Part shown: positions 32,201 to 41,020 of the stretch, piece after piece | Numbering within the stretch: position 1 is the first letter of the stretch | How the letters are laid out: each line of letters starts with the position of its first letter | Origin: an uncultured Caldilineales bacterium | GTDB lineage: Bacteria > Chloroflexota > Anaerolineae > JAAEKA01 | DNA: 64,000 nt | Direction: 5' to 3' | NCBI GenBank assembly: GCA_937907455.1 | Contig: CALESQ010000082.1 | Span: 1-64,000 of the forward strand | Position numbers and translations under genes: made by a program | Notes under the pieces: model-generated | Seen by the model: the letters and a program-made list of their open reading frames with translations, nothing else | Database searches by the model: none | What the model was told of the DNA's origin: nothing

Positions 32201-33499
32201 TCAGCTCTGGCCGTTGACGCCCAGCTCGCGATAGATTTGGCGCAACTGCGGCACAATGGCCTGCCAGCCGTAATGTTGTTCGACAAAGCGACGACTGACT
32301 GCGCCTAGCTCGCGCCGCCGCGCTGGGTTGCCCAACAGCGCAATCACAGCTTCGGCAAAGGCAGGGGCTTCGTCGGCAAACACCACCTCGCGGCCATCGG
32401 TCAGCGGGAACCCCTCGCAGCCCAGCCGCGTGGAGACCAGCGCCGCGCGCATAGCCATTGCCTCCAGCACCTTGAGCCGTGTGCCGCCACCCATGCGCAG
32501 CGGCACCACGTACACCGAGGCTGCGGCAATGTGAGAGCGAATATCGGGCACGAAGCCGGCCACAATCACGCCAGGCAGTTGTGCCAGCTCTTGCACGCGC
32601 GGGTGGGGCTGTTTGCCCACGATCACGAAGTTAGCATCGGTCACGCGGCTGCGGATCAGCGGCAGCACCTCGTGAGCAAACCAGGTAACGGCATCAATGT
32701 TGGGGCGAAAATCCATTTTGCCGGTGAATACCAGCGCGTTGGGGCCGTAGTCGGGCAGGCGTGTATCCTGTTGCGGGTCGTAGGCCGCGTAATAGTCCAA
32801 ATCAACGCCGTTGGGCACTACGGTGATATTCAGGCCCGGGTCCAGCTCCAGCAGGGCGGCGCGGTCTGCGTCAGACACGGCCACAACGTGATCGGCCTGA
32901 CGGCAGATGGCACGTTCGTAGCGGCGCAGCTTTTGCCATTGCACCAACGAATAGGCTGCGGCATGCCAGCGGCCCGGCTTGCGCCGGTCAGTTTCCCAGG
33001 CGCGCTGCTGCAGCACATATTCAGCATTGTGGTTGTCGAACACCAGCCGCGGCCGGCCTATGGGAATAGAAGGCAGATTGGCTTTTTGCTGGGCATTGCG
33101 CCACAATGGGTGATGCGTAAGCCAAAGGCCATAGGGGGCCATTTCAATGCCTTCAATCTGTACCACATCGTAGCGATAGCGCTCCAGCAACATGCCAAGC
33201 TGTGCCTGGAAGGTGTCGGAGGCCAAACGTAGCCCCATGTCTGGCGTGGTAGTGATGGCGGTGGTCCAGGCGCGGCGCATCAGGTCACGTGGCGGCGGCG
33301 CGTCCACAGCTTCGATCACGGTGCAATAGCGTGGCAATGGCGAGTTACCCGGCGGATTGTCGCCCTCAGCCTGAAAGGTGAGCAGATGGATTTCGTACTC
33401 GCCAGCCAGATTTGCCAGCAAGTTATAGTTGCGGATGGTAGTTCCCTGATGCGGTGGATAGGGAACCTGCGGGGTGAGAAAAAGCAGGCGGTGCGGCAT
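32201..33499 (-). CDS. Glycosyltransferase family 4 (TIGR03087-like)
   Basis: A 432-residue GT-B enzyme. The N-terminal LFLTPQVPYPPHQGTTIRNYNL and the C-terminal LVFTGKMDFRPNIDAVTWFA, VPLRMGGGTRLKVLEAMAM (sugar-nucleotide binding with E) and ALVSTRLGCEGF match the TIGR03087-type sugar transferases of exopolysaccharide loci. The ATG directly follows the TGA of the upstream glycosyltransferase with no gap, so the two are translationally coupled. Confidence 0.88.
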   Translation of the reverse strand: MPHRLLFLTPQVPYPPHQGTTIRNYNLLANLAGEYEIHLLTFQAEGDNPPGNSPLPRYCTVIEAVDAPPPRDLMRRAWTTAITTTPDMGLRLASDTFQAQLGMLLERYRYDVVQIEGIEMAPYGLWLTHHPLWRNAQQKANLPSIPIGRPRLVFDNHNAEYVLQQRAWETDRRKPGRWHAAAYSLVQWQKLRRYERAICRQADHVVAVSDADRAALLELDPGLNITVVPNGVDLDYYAAYDPQQDTRLPDYGPNALVFTGKMDFRPNIDAVTWFAHEVLPLIRSRVTDANFVIVGKQPHPRVQELAQLPGVIVAGFVPDIRSHIAAASVYVVPLRMGGGTRLKVLEAMAMRAALVSTRLGCEGFPLTDGREVVFADEAPAFAEAVIALLGNPARRRELGAVSRRFVEQHYGWQAIVPQLRQIYRELGVNGQS

Positions 33500-34642
33500 T
33501 CAGGGAGTTCCTGTAGCGTGATAGGCACGCTGGTACACGGCCAGAGTTTCTTCGGCGGCGCGCTGCCAGGAAAAGGTACGGGCGCGGGCCAGCCCTTTGG
33601 CACGCAGCGAGGCGCGCAGGGCCTCATCATCCAACAGCCGCTGCAACGCCACAGCCAAATCTTCCTCGCTGTGAGGATCCACCAGCAGCCCGGCATCGCC
33701 CACCACCTCAGGCAGGCTGGAAACGTTGGATACCACCACCGGCAGCCCGCAGGCCATGGCCTCCAGCGGGGTCAGGCCAAAGCCTTCGTAATGCGCGGGA
33801 TGGGCCAGGCACGTCGCCAGATTGTAGAGATACACCAGGTCGCCATTCTGCACGCGCCCCAGAAAAGTAACGTGTGCTTGCAGCTTAAGTTGCTCCACCG
33901 TCTCAAAAATCTGCTCGGCCAGCCAGCCGGTGGCCCCGGCCAGCACCAGCCCCGCACTCACTTTGTAAGAATCGAGCAGGCGACGGTAGGCATGGAGCAA
34001 GGTGGTGATGTTCTTGCGCGGCTCAATGGTGCTGACGAAGAGGATGAACTCATCGGGCAGGGGAAATTTGTGGCGCAGCGAGGCCAGCGCCTCGGCGCGG
34101 CTCAACGGACGATAGAGGGGATCCGCGGCTTCGTACACCACGGTGATTTTGCTGGCTGACGCCCCCACCAGCTTCACCAGGTCGTCTCTGGTGCTTTGCG
34201 ACACCGCGATAATGTGGTCAGCCCGTTCCACCGCGGCATCAATCTGGCCGTAATAGCGCGCGCTGTCTTCGGTAAGAAAGTGCGGCCAGCGCAAAAAAGC
34301 CAAATCGTGGACAGTAATCACCGATTTAAAGCCGTGCGCACGCAGCGGCGGAATGAAATCAGGGCTGTGCAGCAGGTCAATCTCCAGCTTCTGCGCCATG
34401 CGGCGCAAGCGCAGCTCTGCCGCCAGCAATGTTTGCTCGCGGCGGTGATGGCTGGGGGTCCACAGCCCGCTACGGCTGACATGCTCACCCGTAGCCAGGG
34501 GGCGATGATCGCTGCGGTGCTGCAACAGCAAGTAGCGGTTGGTAGCATCCAGCCGCGCCAAAGCCTGTGCCAAATGGATGGTGTATTGACCAATCCCGGC
34601 ACCAGTGTAGTGAGCAATACGGGCGTCTATGGCAATGCGCAT
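33500..34642 (-). CDS. Glycosyltransferase family 4 (mannosyltransferase-like)
   Basis: A 380-residue GT-B enzyme opening with MRIAIDARIAHYTGAGIGQYTIHL, with HSPDFIPPL, VTVHDLAFLRWP, ILFVSTIEPRKNITTLLHAY and the EGFGLTPLEAMACGLPVVVSN donor site. The ATG at 34642 is used because it matches this family start; 22 residues of the longer frame upstream look non-coding. It is the first gene of the cluster. Confidence 0.88.
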   Translation of the reverse strand: MRIAIDARIAHYTGAGIGQYTIHLAQALARLDATNRYLLLQHRSDHRPLATGEHVSRSGLWTPSHHRREQTLLAAELRLRRMAQKLEIDLLHSPDFIPPLRAHGFKSVITVHDLAFLRWPHFLTEDSARYYGQIDAAVERADHIIAVSQSTRDDLVKLVGASASKITVVYEAADPLYRPLSRAEALASLRHKFPLPDEFILFVSTIEPRKNITTLLHAYRRLLDSYKVSAGLVLAGATGWLAEQIFETVEQLKLQAHVTFLGRVQNGDLVYLYNLATCLAHPAHYEGFGLTPLEAMACGLPVVVSNVSSLPEVVGDAGLLVDPHSEEDLAVALQRLLDDEALRASLRAKGLARARTFSWQRAAEETLAVYQRAYHATGTP

Positions 34643-34726
34643 GAAAGCGTTGATTTGGCGAGCTGAACATAACAAAAAACCCCCACACCGATGGCGGCAT
34701 GGAGGCAACGATGCCTGACCTCGCCT

Positions 34727-34755
34727 ACTATACCATGATCGTCAGGTCGTGTCAA
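34727..34755 (-). promoter_or_regulatory. Sigma70-type promoter of glycosyltransferase operon
   Basis: On the minus strand a perfect -35 TTGACA (34750-34755) and -10 TATAGT (34727-34732) are separated by 17 nt. Transcription would begin near 34720, giving a leader of about 78 nt to the first glycosyltransferase. The leader contains AGGCATCGTTGCCT, a small hairpin, and a T6 run at 34674-34679. Confidence 0.75.
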
Positions 34756-34772
34756 GGCTGTCACGGTCATAT

Positions 34773-35396
34773 TCAGATAGCGCTCTGCACCAGCGCGGCC
34801 AGCTCGGCCAGAATCATGGCAGTAGCGCCCCACACCTGATGCCCCAGCACGCGAAAATAGGGCACGTTGAGCGTTTGCCCCAGCACCACGCGCGTTTCAT
34901 AGCCGACGCTGTCAGGTTGCGCAAAAAGGTGCAGCGGTGCTTCGATCAGCTCGGCTACCTCGCCAGGCTGCGGGATAAAATGCGGACGCTGTGCGGCATA
35001 AGCCACATAGGGCGATACATGAAAATGGCTGGGAGGAATGTACAGCGGGGTGAGTGCGCCCAGCAAGCGCAGATCGTCGGTGCAGGCGCCAATCTCTTCG
35101 CAGGCTTCACGCAGTGCCGCGTGGGCGGGCGAGGCATCATGCGCATCCACGCTGCCACCGGGAAAGCTGATTTGCCCGCGATGATTGCCCACAGTGTCGG
35201 TGCGACGCGTCAGCACCAGATACAATTCATCGCTTGATGGTTGCGGATAGAGCAGCACCAGCACAGCACCGACTCGCGGCCGCGGCTCACCCTCTGGAGG
35301 ATAAAGCGCGCGCGTCAGCGGGGCCATGCGGCGCATCGCCTCGACCCCGGGCAGTGGGCCTTGCAGCGCTGCCTGAAGCTGTTGCAGGCTGATCAT
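34773..35396 (-). CDS. NUDIX hydrolase (CoA pyrophosphatase-like)
   Basis: A 207-residue NUDIX protein. The NUDIX box is GGSVDAHDASPAHAALREAC followed by EEIGA; QISFPGG before it and VLVLLYPQPSSDELYLVLTRR at the start are typical of the NudL/CoA-pyrophosphatase group. Its start overlaps the stop of the NYN-HEAT gene by 4 bp (ATGA). Confidence 0.87.
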   Translation of the reverse strand: MISLQQLQAALQGPLPGVEAMRRMAPLTRALYPPEGEPRPRVGAVLVLLYPQPSSDELYLVLTRRTDTVGNHRGQISFPGGSVDAHDASPAHAALREACEEIGACTDDLRLLGALTPLYIPPSHFHVSPYVAYAAQRPHFIPQPGEVAELIEAPLHLFAQPDSVGYETRVVLGQTLNVPYFRVLGHQVWGATAMILAELAALVQSAI

Positions 35397-36280
35397 AGGT
35401 TACCTCGGACGCGCAGATGCGCCAGCGCAGCCGAGGCACTTTTACGCACCTTGTTTTTGGAATCGCTTTGCGCGGCTTGCAGCGCGGCGCTTGCCGCGCT
35501 GCCGCCCAAACAGCCCAACGCCTGAGCAGCGGCCTCGCGCACCAGGCCAGAGCTATCGCTTTGCAGACGAAGAATCAAGGCATCGGCTGTACTGCGGTCG
35601 CCCAACTCGCCCAGAGCCAGGGCCGCCGCAGCCCGTACCGGTGCCACGCGATGGCTCAAGGCATCCAGCAACGGTTCGCGTGCAAGAGAGCCGCCAAAAC
35701 GTCCCAGCCAACGCGCGGCCCGCTCCACGTCACCCAGATCATCGCCATACAGCCGTTCAATCCAAGTGGCAGCGCTCAGGGCAATGTCCTCACCAAAGCG
35801 CGCCTGATCCTGTTCGGCACGCAAAAAGCCACGGTAAAGGTCTGCAAAGCCGGGCGCATCGGCTTGCCAGGCAGGATCGGATGCAGTAGCGCGCGGGGCG
35901 GCGCGGGGCGGGGCCAATTGCGCAGCAAACTGCGTAGCCGAACGCACCTGCCCGCCCGCAGCGCGCACCTGCGCAGCCAGCCCGCGGTCGTTGCTAACCA
36001 CGATGATTTCGCGCGGGCGCGCGGCAGCCCGCACCATCTGCACCAGCAGCGCATCAGCCTCTGTGCCTGCCGGGGCAAAACGCACCGTTAGCCAGGCATC
36101 GGAAAACTGCCAGCGAGGCGCGGGGCCTACACCGCTATCAAACACCACGGTGACAGGCTGCCGCCGAGCCGCAGCAAAACTGCGCAACCGCGTGACCAGT
36201 TGCCATTCATCGTCGGCGTCGGTCAGCTCAATACCCGGCAGCGCGCCGATCAAATTGTGCCCATCAATCAACAAAGTCAT
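35393..36280 (-). CDS. NYN (YacP-like) RNase domain fused to HEAT repeats
   Basis: A 295-residue protein. Residues 1-~130 form a NYN/YacP domain: TLLIDGHNLIG with the first aspartate, VVFDSGVG, GTEADALLVQMV and EIIVVSNDRGLAAQV. Such domains are RNases of the PIN-like fold. After a linker, the C-terminal ~110 residues are HEAT repeats (LLDALSHRVAPVRAAAALALGELGDRSTADAL and two more). The ATG at 36280 fits the NYN start MTLLIDGHN; 14 residues upstream are dropped. It is coupled to the NUDIX gene. Confidence 0.85.
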   Translation of the reverse strand: MTLLIDGHNLIGALPGIELTDADDEWQLVTRLRSFAAARRQPVTVVFDSGVGPAPRWQFSDAWLTVRFAPAGTEADALLVQMVRAAARPREIIVVSNDRGLAAQVRAAGGQVRSATQFAAQLAPPRAAPRATASDPAWQADAPGFADLYRGFLRAEQDQARFGEDIALSAATWIERLYGDDLGDVERAARWLGRFGGSLAREPLLDALSHRVAPVRAAAALALGELGDRSTADALILRLQSDSSGLVREAAAQALGCLGGSAASAALQAAQSDSKNKVRKSASAALAHLRVRGNL

Positions 36281-36446
36281 GGTGGCTATTAAATCAGCAA
36301 TGCGGGGAAAAGGCAAGTGCATCCAGTGCGCTTAAGGCTTCGGCAAAATCCATCCATGCCTGAAAATCCTGCGGTTTTTGCAAACAATGCTACAATAGCT
36401 GCTGTTCACTGCCTGGTTTTCATTAACTTGTCCACCGGAGGCCCCC

Positions 36447-38102
36447 ATGACCCGCACCATCCACGCGCCGCGCGGCGCACAACTCACCTGCAAAAACTGG
36501 CTGATCGAAGCTGCTTATCGCATGATCCAGAACAACCTTGACCCCGAGGTGGCGTTTGACCCTGCCAACCTGGTGGTATACGGCGGACGTGGCCGCGCTG
36601 CCCGCAACTGGGCCAGCTACGACGCCATTCTGCGCTCGCTGGAGACGCTGGAGCCGGATGAAACCTTATTAGTGCAGAGCGGCAAGCCGGTGGCGATCTT
36701 TCGCACACACGAGGACGCGCCGCGCGTCCTGATCGCCAACAGCAACATCGTGCCGCACTGGGCCACGCAGGAAAATTTCGACCGCTGGGAGCGCGACGGG
36801 CTGATTATGTTCGGCCAGATGACCGCGGGGTCGTGGATTTACATCGGCACGCAGGGTATTTTGCAGGGAACCTATGAAACCTTCGGCAGTCTGGCGCGAC
36901 AACAAGGCTGGGCTGATGGCCTGCGCGGCAAGCTGGTGCTCACCGCGGGCCTGGGCGAGATGGGCGGCGCGCAGCCGCTGGCTGTTACCATGAACGGCGG
37001 CGTAGCGGTGGTGGCGGATGTGGACCCCTGGCGCATTGAGCGCCGGTTGGCGCATCGCTATCTCGATGTGTCCACCGACAGCCTGGAAGAAGCGATGACC
37101 TGGGCGGAGGAAGCGCGGGCGCGCGGCGAAGCCAAATCTATCGGCCTGCTGGGCAACGCGGCCGAGGTGCTGCCAGAGCTGGTGCAGCGTGGTATCGTGC
37201 CTGACATCGTTACTGACCAGACCAGCGCGCACGATCCGCTGCTGGGCTATATTCCCGCGGGCTATTCGCTGGAGGCTGCGGCCGCGCTGCGCGAGCATGA
37301 CCGTACCGCGTATCTCGATGCGGCGATGCAAAGCATGGCCGCGCACGTCGAGGCGATGCTGGCAATGCAGCGCGCGGGGGCCATCGTGTTCGACTACGGC
37401 AACAACCTGCGTCAGCGCGCCTATGATTACGGCGTAAAAGATGCGTTTTCGTACCCCGGCTTCGTGCCCGCGTTCATCCGCCCGCTCTTCTGCGAAGGCA
37501 GCGGCCCCTTCCGCTGGGTAGCGCTCAGCGGCGACCCCGAAGACATCCGCGTCACCGATCAGATCATCCTGGACCTGTTCCCCGAAAACGAACATTTGCA
37601 CCGCTGGATCACGATGGCCCAGGAGCGGGTGGCTTTTCAGGGCCTGCCGGCGCGCATTTGCTGGCTGAAATATGGTGAGCGCGCCCAGGCTGGGCTGGCG
37701 TTCAATCAGGCTGTGGCCGAGGGCCGCGTCAAGGCCCCGATCGTGATTGGCCGTGACCATCTCGACAGCGGCTCGGTAGCCAGCCCCAACCGTGAAACCG
37801 AGGGGATGCGCGACGGCTCCGACGCGATCAGCGACTGGCCGATTTTGAACGCGTTGGTCAACGCGGTGGGTGGGGCCACCTGGGTCAGCTTCCACCACGG
37901 CGGCGGCGTAGGCATTGGCTACAGCCAGCACGCCGGGCAGGTGATCGTGGCCGACGGTACAGAGGCCGCGGCGCGGCGTCTGCAGCGTGTCCTCACCACC
38001 GACCCCGGCATGGGTGTGGTGCGTCACGTGGACGCGGGCTACCCCGAAGCGATCAGCTTCGCGCGCGAGGCAGGCATCAAAGTGCCGATGCTCGACGTTT
38101 GA
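36447..38102 (+). CDS. hutU: Urocanate hydratase
   Basis: A 551-residue enzyme of histidine degradation that converts urocanate to imidazolone propionate using NAD. VYGGRGRAARNWASYDAI, GQMTAGSWIYIGTQGILQGTYET, GLGEMGGAQPLAVTMNGG (NAD site), DQTSAHDPLLGYIPAGY, LFCEGSGPFRWVALSG with the active-site cysteine, and HHGGGVGIGYSQHAGQV are all present. A GGAG lies 7 nt before the ATG. No other hut gene is in the window. The 3' end overlaps the convergent transposase by 26 bp. Confidence 0.95.
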   Translation: MTRTIHAPRGAQLTCKNWLIEAAYRMIQNNLDPEVAFDPANLVVYGGRGRAARNWASYDAILRSLETLEPDETLLVQSGKPVAIFRTHEDAPRVLIANSNIVPHWATQENFDRWERDGLIMFGQMTAGSWIYIGTQGILQGTYETFGSLARQQGWADGLRGKLVLTAGLGEMGGAQPLAVTMNGGVAVVADVDPWRIERRLAHRYLDVSTDSLEEAMTWAEEARARGEAKSIGLLGNAAEVLPELVQRGIVPDIVTDQTSAHDPLLGYIPAGYSLEAAAALREHDRTAYLDAAMQSMAAHVEAMLAMQRAGAIVFDYGNNLRQRAYDYGVKDAFSYPGFVPAFIRPLFCEGSGPFRWVALSGDPEDIRVTDQIILDLFPENEHLHRWITMAQERVAFQGLPARICWLKYGERAQAGLAFNQAVAEGRVKAPIVIGRDHLDSGSVASPNRETEGMRDGSDAISDWPILNALVNAVGGATWVSFHHGGGVGIGYSQHAGQVIVADGTEAAARRLQRVLTTDPGMGVVRHVDAGYPEAISFAREAGIKVPMLDV

Positions 38103-38607
38103 ACCTGCGATCCTGTTTGATCTGCCATTTAAGCGGGTTTTGGATGATATAACGGCGAATGGCGTGCAAGGCGCGCTGGTTGCGAATGATGCGTTCGTAA
38201 TAGTTGCGTTTCCACACTGCGGTTCCCTGCGTCTTGCGCAGGCGGTTGATCTTGCGTGCAGATTCGGTTTTGAAACCGCGAATGACTTCGGTCACGCTAT
38301 GACGTTTGGGCGCAGGGGTTCGCCGTGTGCGCGGTTCTTCCAGCAAGATAAAGATCGCGTGAATATGATCGGGCATCAACACAAATTGGTCTAGTTGTAA
38401 GTAGGGGTAGTGCTTGGGGAGCGCGGTGAGTACCATGTGTACCAGATGACCGTAACGACTGGGATGAAATACGCCATCCACAACGCTGCCGAGGATCGGC
38501 TTGCGGTTTTTAACAACGATGGTGATGAAGTAGCCCCCCGGTTGGCTGTAGTCATAACCCTTAAGACGGATGGAGCGCCGATGATGACGCGACGGATCAT
38601 ATGGCAT
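38077..38607 (-). CDS. REP-associated tyrosine transposase (RAYT, IS200/Y1 family)
   Basis: A 176-residue single-domain Y1 transposase. YDYSQPGGYFITIVVKNRKP and FVLMPDHIHAIFILLEE (HUH-type metal-binding His-x-His) are diagnostic. SVTEVIRGFKTESARKINRLRK and VWKRNYYERIIRNQRALHAIRRYIIQNPLKW contain the catalytic tyrosine. RAYTs are domesticated single-copy relatives that act on nearby palindromic REP sequences. The start at 38607 (MPYDPSRHH) is chosen because further upstream the frame runs into the repeat array. It overlaps hutU by 26 bp at the 3' ends. Confidence 0.88.
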   Translation of the reverse strand: MPYDPSRHHRRSIRLKGYDYSQPGGYFITIVVKNRKPILGSVVDGVFHPSRYGHLVHMVLTALPKHYPYLQLDQFVLMPDHIHAIFILLEEPRTRRTPAPKRHSVTEVIRGFKTESARKINRLRKTQGTAVWKRNYYERIIRNQRALHAIRRYIIQNPLKWQIKQDRRFKRRASAL

Positions 38608-38626
38608 GAGGTCCCTCCTGTCTGAG

Positions 38627-39838
38627 CGTGGAATCAGGGTCTGGGCAGGTGCGCCGTGGTAAGCGACGAATCCGCGTGAGCATGGGATCAGGGTCTGGGC
38701 AGGTGCGCCGTGGTAAGCGGCGAATCTGCGTGAGTGTGGGATCAGGGTCTGGGCAGGTGCGCCGTGGTAAGCGACGAATCCGCGTGAGCGTGGGATCAGG
38801 GTCTGAGGGCAGGTGCGCCGTGGTAAGCGACGAATCCGCGTGAGCGTGGATGCCGCCCTGGCAGCGAGTCGACGTCTGCGGCGGCGCACCTGCCCTCACG
38901 CGTGGCGCCGTGGTAAGCGGCGAATCCGCGTGAGCGTGGAATCAGGGTCTGGGCAGGTGCGCCGTGGTAAGCGGCGAATCCGCGTGAGTGTGGATGCCGC
39001 CCTGGCAGCGAGTCGACGTCTGCGGCGGCGCACCTGCCCTCACGCGTGGCGCCGTGGTAAGCGGCGAATCCGCGTGAGCGTGGAATCAGGGTCTGGGCAG
39101 GTGCGCCGTGGTAAGCGGCGAATCCGCGTGAGTGTGGATGCCGCCCTGGCAGCGAGTCGACGTCTGCGGCGGCGCACCTGCCCTCACGCGGTGCGCCGTG
39201 GTAAGCGGCGAATCCGCGTGAGTGTGGATGCCGCCCTGGCAGCGAGTCGACGTCTGCGGCGGCGCACCTGCCCTCACGCGTGGCGCCGTGGTAAGCGGCG
39301 AATCCGCGTGAGCGTGGATGCCGCCCTGGCAGCGAGTCGACGTCTGCGGCGGCGCACCTGCCCTCACGCGTGGCGCCGTGGTAAGCGGCGAATCCGCGTG
39401 AGCGTGGAATCAGGGTCTGGGCAGGTGCGCCGTGGTAAGCGGCGAATCCGCGTGAGTGTGGATGCCGCCCTGGCAGCGAGTCGACGTCTGCGGCGGCGCA
39501 CCTGCCCTCACGCGCGGCCCTGGCAGCGAGTCGACATCTGCGGCAGCGCACCTGCCCTCACGCGCGGCGCCGTGGTAAGCGACGAATCCGCGTGAGCGTG
39601 GATGCCGCCCTGGCAGCGAGTCGACGTCTGCGGCGGCGCACCTGCCCTCACGCGTGGCGCCGCGGTAAGCGACGAATCCGCGTGAGCGTGGATGCCGCCC
39701 TGGCAGCGAGTCGACATCTGCGGCGGCGCACCTGCCATCACGCGCGGCGCCGTGGTAAGCGACGAATCCGCGTGAGCGTGGATGCCGCCCTGGCAGCGAG
39801 TCGACGTCTGCGGCAGCGCACCTGCCCTCACGCGCGCG
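38627..39838. repeat. Mosaic tandem repeat array (54- and 90-bp units), next to RAYT
   Basis: About 15 copies of a core GCCGTGGTAAGCGGCGAATC (or ..GCGACG..) start near 38653, 38707, 38761, 38817, 38907, 38961, 39051, 39105, 39195, 39285, 39375, 39429, 39569, 39659 and 39749. Spacing is 54 bp or 90 bp. The 54-bp unit carries GGATCAGGGTCTGGGCAGG. The 90-bp unit carries TGCCGCCCTGGCAGCGAGTC and an inverted copy of the CGCGTGAG..GGCAGGTGCGCC segment, so adjacent units can pair. There is no unique spacer sequence, so it is not CRISPR. Frames through it on both strands are artefacts. Confidence 0.9.
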
Positions 39839-39847
39839 CTCGTGCCC

Positions 39848-40543
39848 TTACGGGGACGGAGGAGCTAGTGCTGCGCGCCGAGCGATGGCCGCTGTCGCGG
39901 CATCACGCACACGCCAGTCTTCACGTTTATCGTCGCGATGCGTAACCAGCGCTTTCTCAACCTCGGCATCGCCCCATTTAGCCAGCCCCAGCGCAGCGGC
40001 ACGACGCACCATAGGAGTTTTATCACTGTTCAGCAGCTTCAACAACGTTACCTGCACATGCGGAGCTGCCGGCATACCATCTTTTGTAGCAGGCAGGGGA
40101 GCCATGCGCGCTAACGCTTCGCCAGCGCTTTGGCGTACCGCAGAGTCGCGACTGAGCAGCAGTACCACTAATGCCTCGACGCTGTCATCACGGGTGGGCA
40201 TTGCACCCAACCCATCGGCAGCAGCGGCCTGTACCGCGGATTTTGGTGATGAAGCAGCTTTCAGCAACACAGCTCGACTTGCACTGCTATCTAGTGCAGC
40301 CAGCGTCAACGCAGCTTCCGAACGCACAATCGGATCAGCCGCATCCAGCAGATCGCCCAATGCGGTGATTTCGTCGCGCCCTGCACCGGTCTCGATCAGA
40401 GTTCGCATGGCGTGCAGACAACGCGCGGCATAGCCGCTGGTCAGATCGGCCAGCAACGCGTGCCGCTGCGCGGCATCCAGCTTACGTCCTGCCGTATCAA
40501 CAGCAGCGATGCGTTGGAACCAGGTTTGAATTGTTTGTAGCAT
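39848..40543 (-). CDS. HEAT-repeat protein
   Basis: A 231-residue all-helical protein built from about five HEAT/PBS-lyase-like repeats: DLLDAADPIVRSEAALTLAAL, KAASSPKSAVQAAAADGLGAM, LLSRDSAVRQSAGEALARM, LLNSDKTPMVRRAAALGLAKW, HRDDKREDWRVRDAATAAIAR. Such proteins are usually protein-binding scaffolds. No catalytic domain. It ends right against the repeat array and follows a small membrane gene on the same strand. Confidence 0.85.
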   Translation of the reverse strand: MLQTIQTWFQRIAAVDTAGRKLDAAQRHALLADLTSGYAARCLHAMRTLIETGAGRDEITALGDLLDAADPIVRSEAALTLAALDSSASRAVLLKAASSPKSAVQAAAADGLGAMPTRDDSVEALVVLLLSRDSAVRQSAGEALARMAPLPATKDGMPAAPHVQVTLLKLLNSDKTPMVRRAAALGLAKWGDAEVEKALVTHRDDKREDWRVRDAATAAIARRAALAPPSP

Positions 40544-40560
40544 AGTTTGGAAGCAACCGA

Positions 40561-40941
40561 TTAGCCCAGAAAAAGATCACGTGTTTGGTCTTGCAACAAC
40601 ACGTACAGGATGGCACCGCCAGCAATCGGACCAAGCGGGATGAGCGGCATTTGCAAAACCGCGGCAATCATAGCCCACAGCCTGCCCCACGGCTTGAGCT
40701 GCCATAACCCCCAGCCAATAGCCAGGCTGCCGATGCCAATCACCGCCAGCAAACCGCCGATGCCCAGCAAACTGAGCGCCAAAAACCAATCAGGCAGGCG
40801 CAGCAAAAAGGCACTGGAACCGGTGGCTCTGGCGCTGAGAGGGACAAAAATGGCTGCAATAGCACTAAGCACAAAGAAGCCGCCAAACAGAAAGTAGTAG
40901 GCAGCGATCAGATTAGTCTTGGTGGAAACAGTGGCGCGCAT
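40561..40941 (-). CDS. Small membrane protein (three helices)
   Basis: A 126-residue protein with at least three hydrophobic segments (YYFLFGGFFVLSAIAAIFV, WFLALSLLGIGGLLAVIGIGSLAIGWGLW, LWAMIAAVLQMPLIPLGPIAGGAILYVLL). WGLWQLKPWGRLWAMI is a pattern common in uncharacterised DUF-type membrane proteins. ATG at 40941 used. No function assigned. Confidence 0.65.
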   Translation of the reverse strand: MRATVSTKTNLIAAYYFLFGGFFVLSAIAAIFVPLSARATGSSAFLLRLPDWFLALSLLGIGGLLAVIGIGSLAIGWGLWQLKPWGRLWAMIAAVLQMPLIPLGPIAGGAILYVLLQDQTRDLFLG

Positions 40942-41020
40942 GGGCAAATAGTGCGGCTATGAGCTAGTAAGGGTGTACCGTGACGAAGATCGGCGTAGTT
41001 CGCCAATCCTTCAGCTTCGG

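Noticed and set aside
34674..34715. Attenuator in the glycosyltransferase leader
   Set aside because: There is a T6 run, but the sequence just before it (GTGTGGGGG) has no good upstream complement, so no terminator stem forms.
38796..39595. Two long open frames (about 250-260 codons) on opposite strands in 38796-39595
   Set aside because: They run through the 54/90-bp repeat array on both strands at once and encode only the periodic translation of the repeat. They have no start context or family resemblance.
38627..39838. Possible CRISPR array
   Set aside because: Repeat units are contiguous, of two lengths, with no unique spacers and no cas genes nearby. It is a mosaic tandem repeat.
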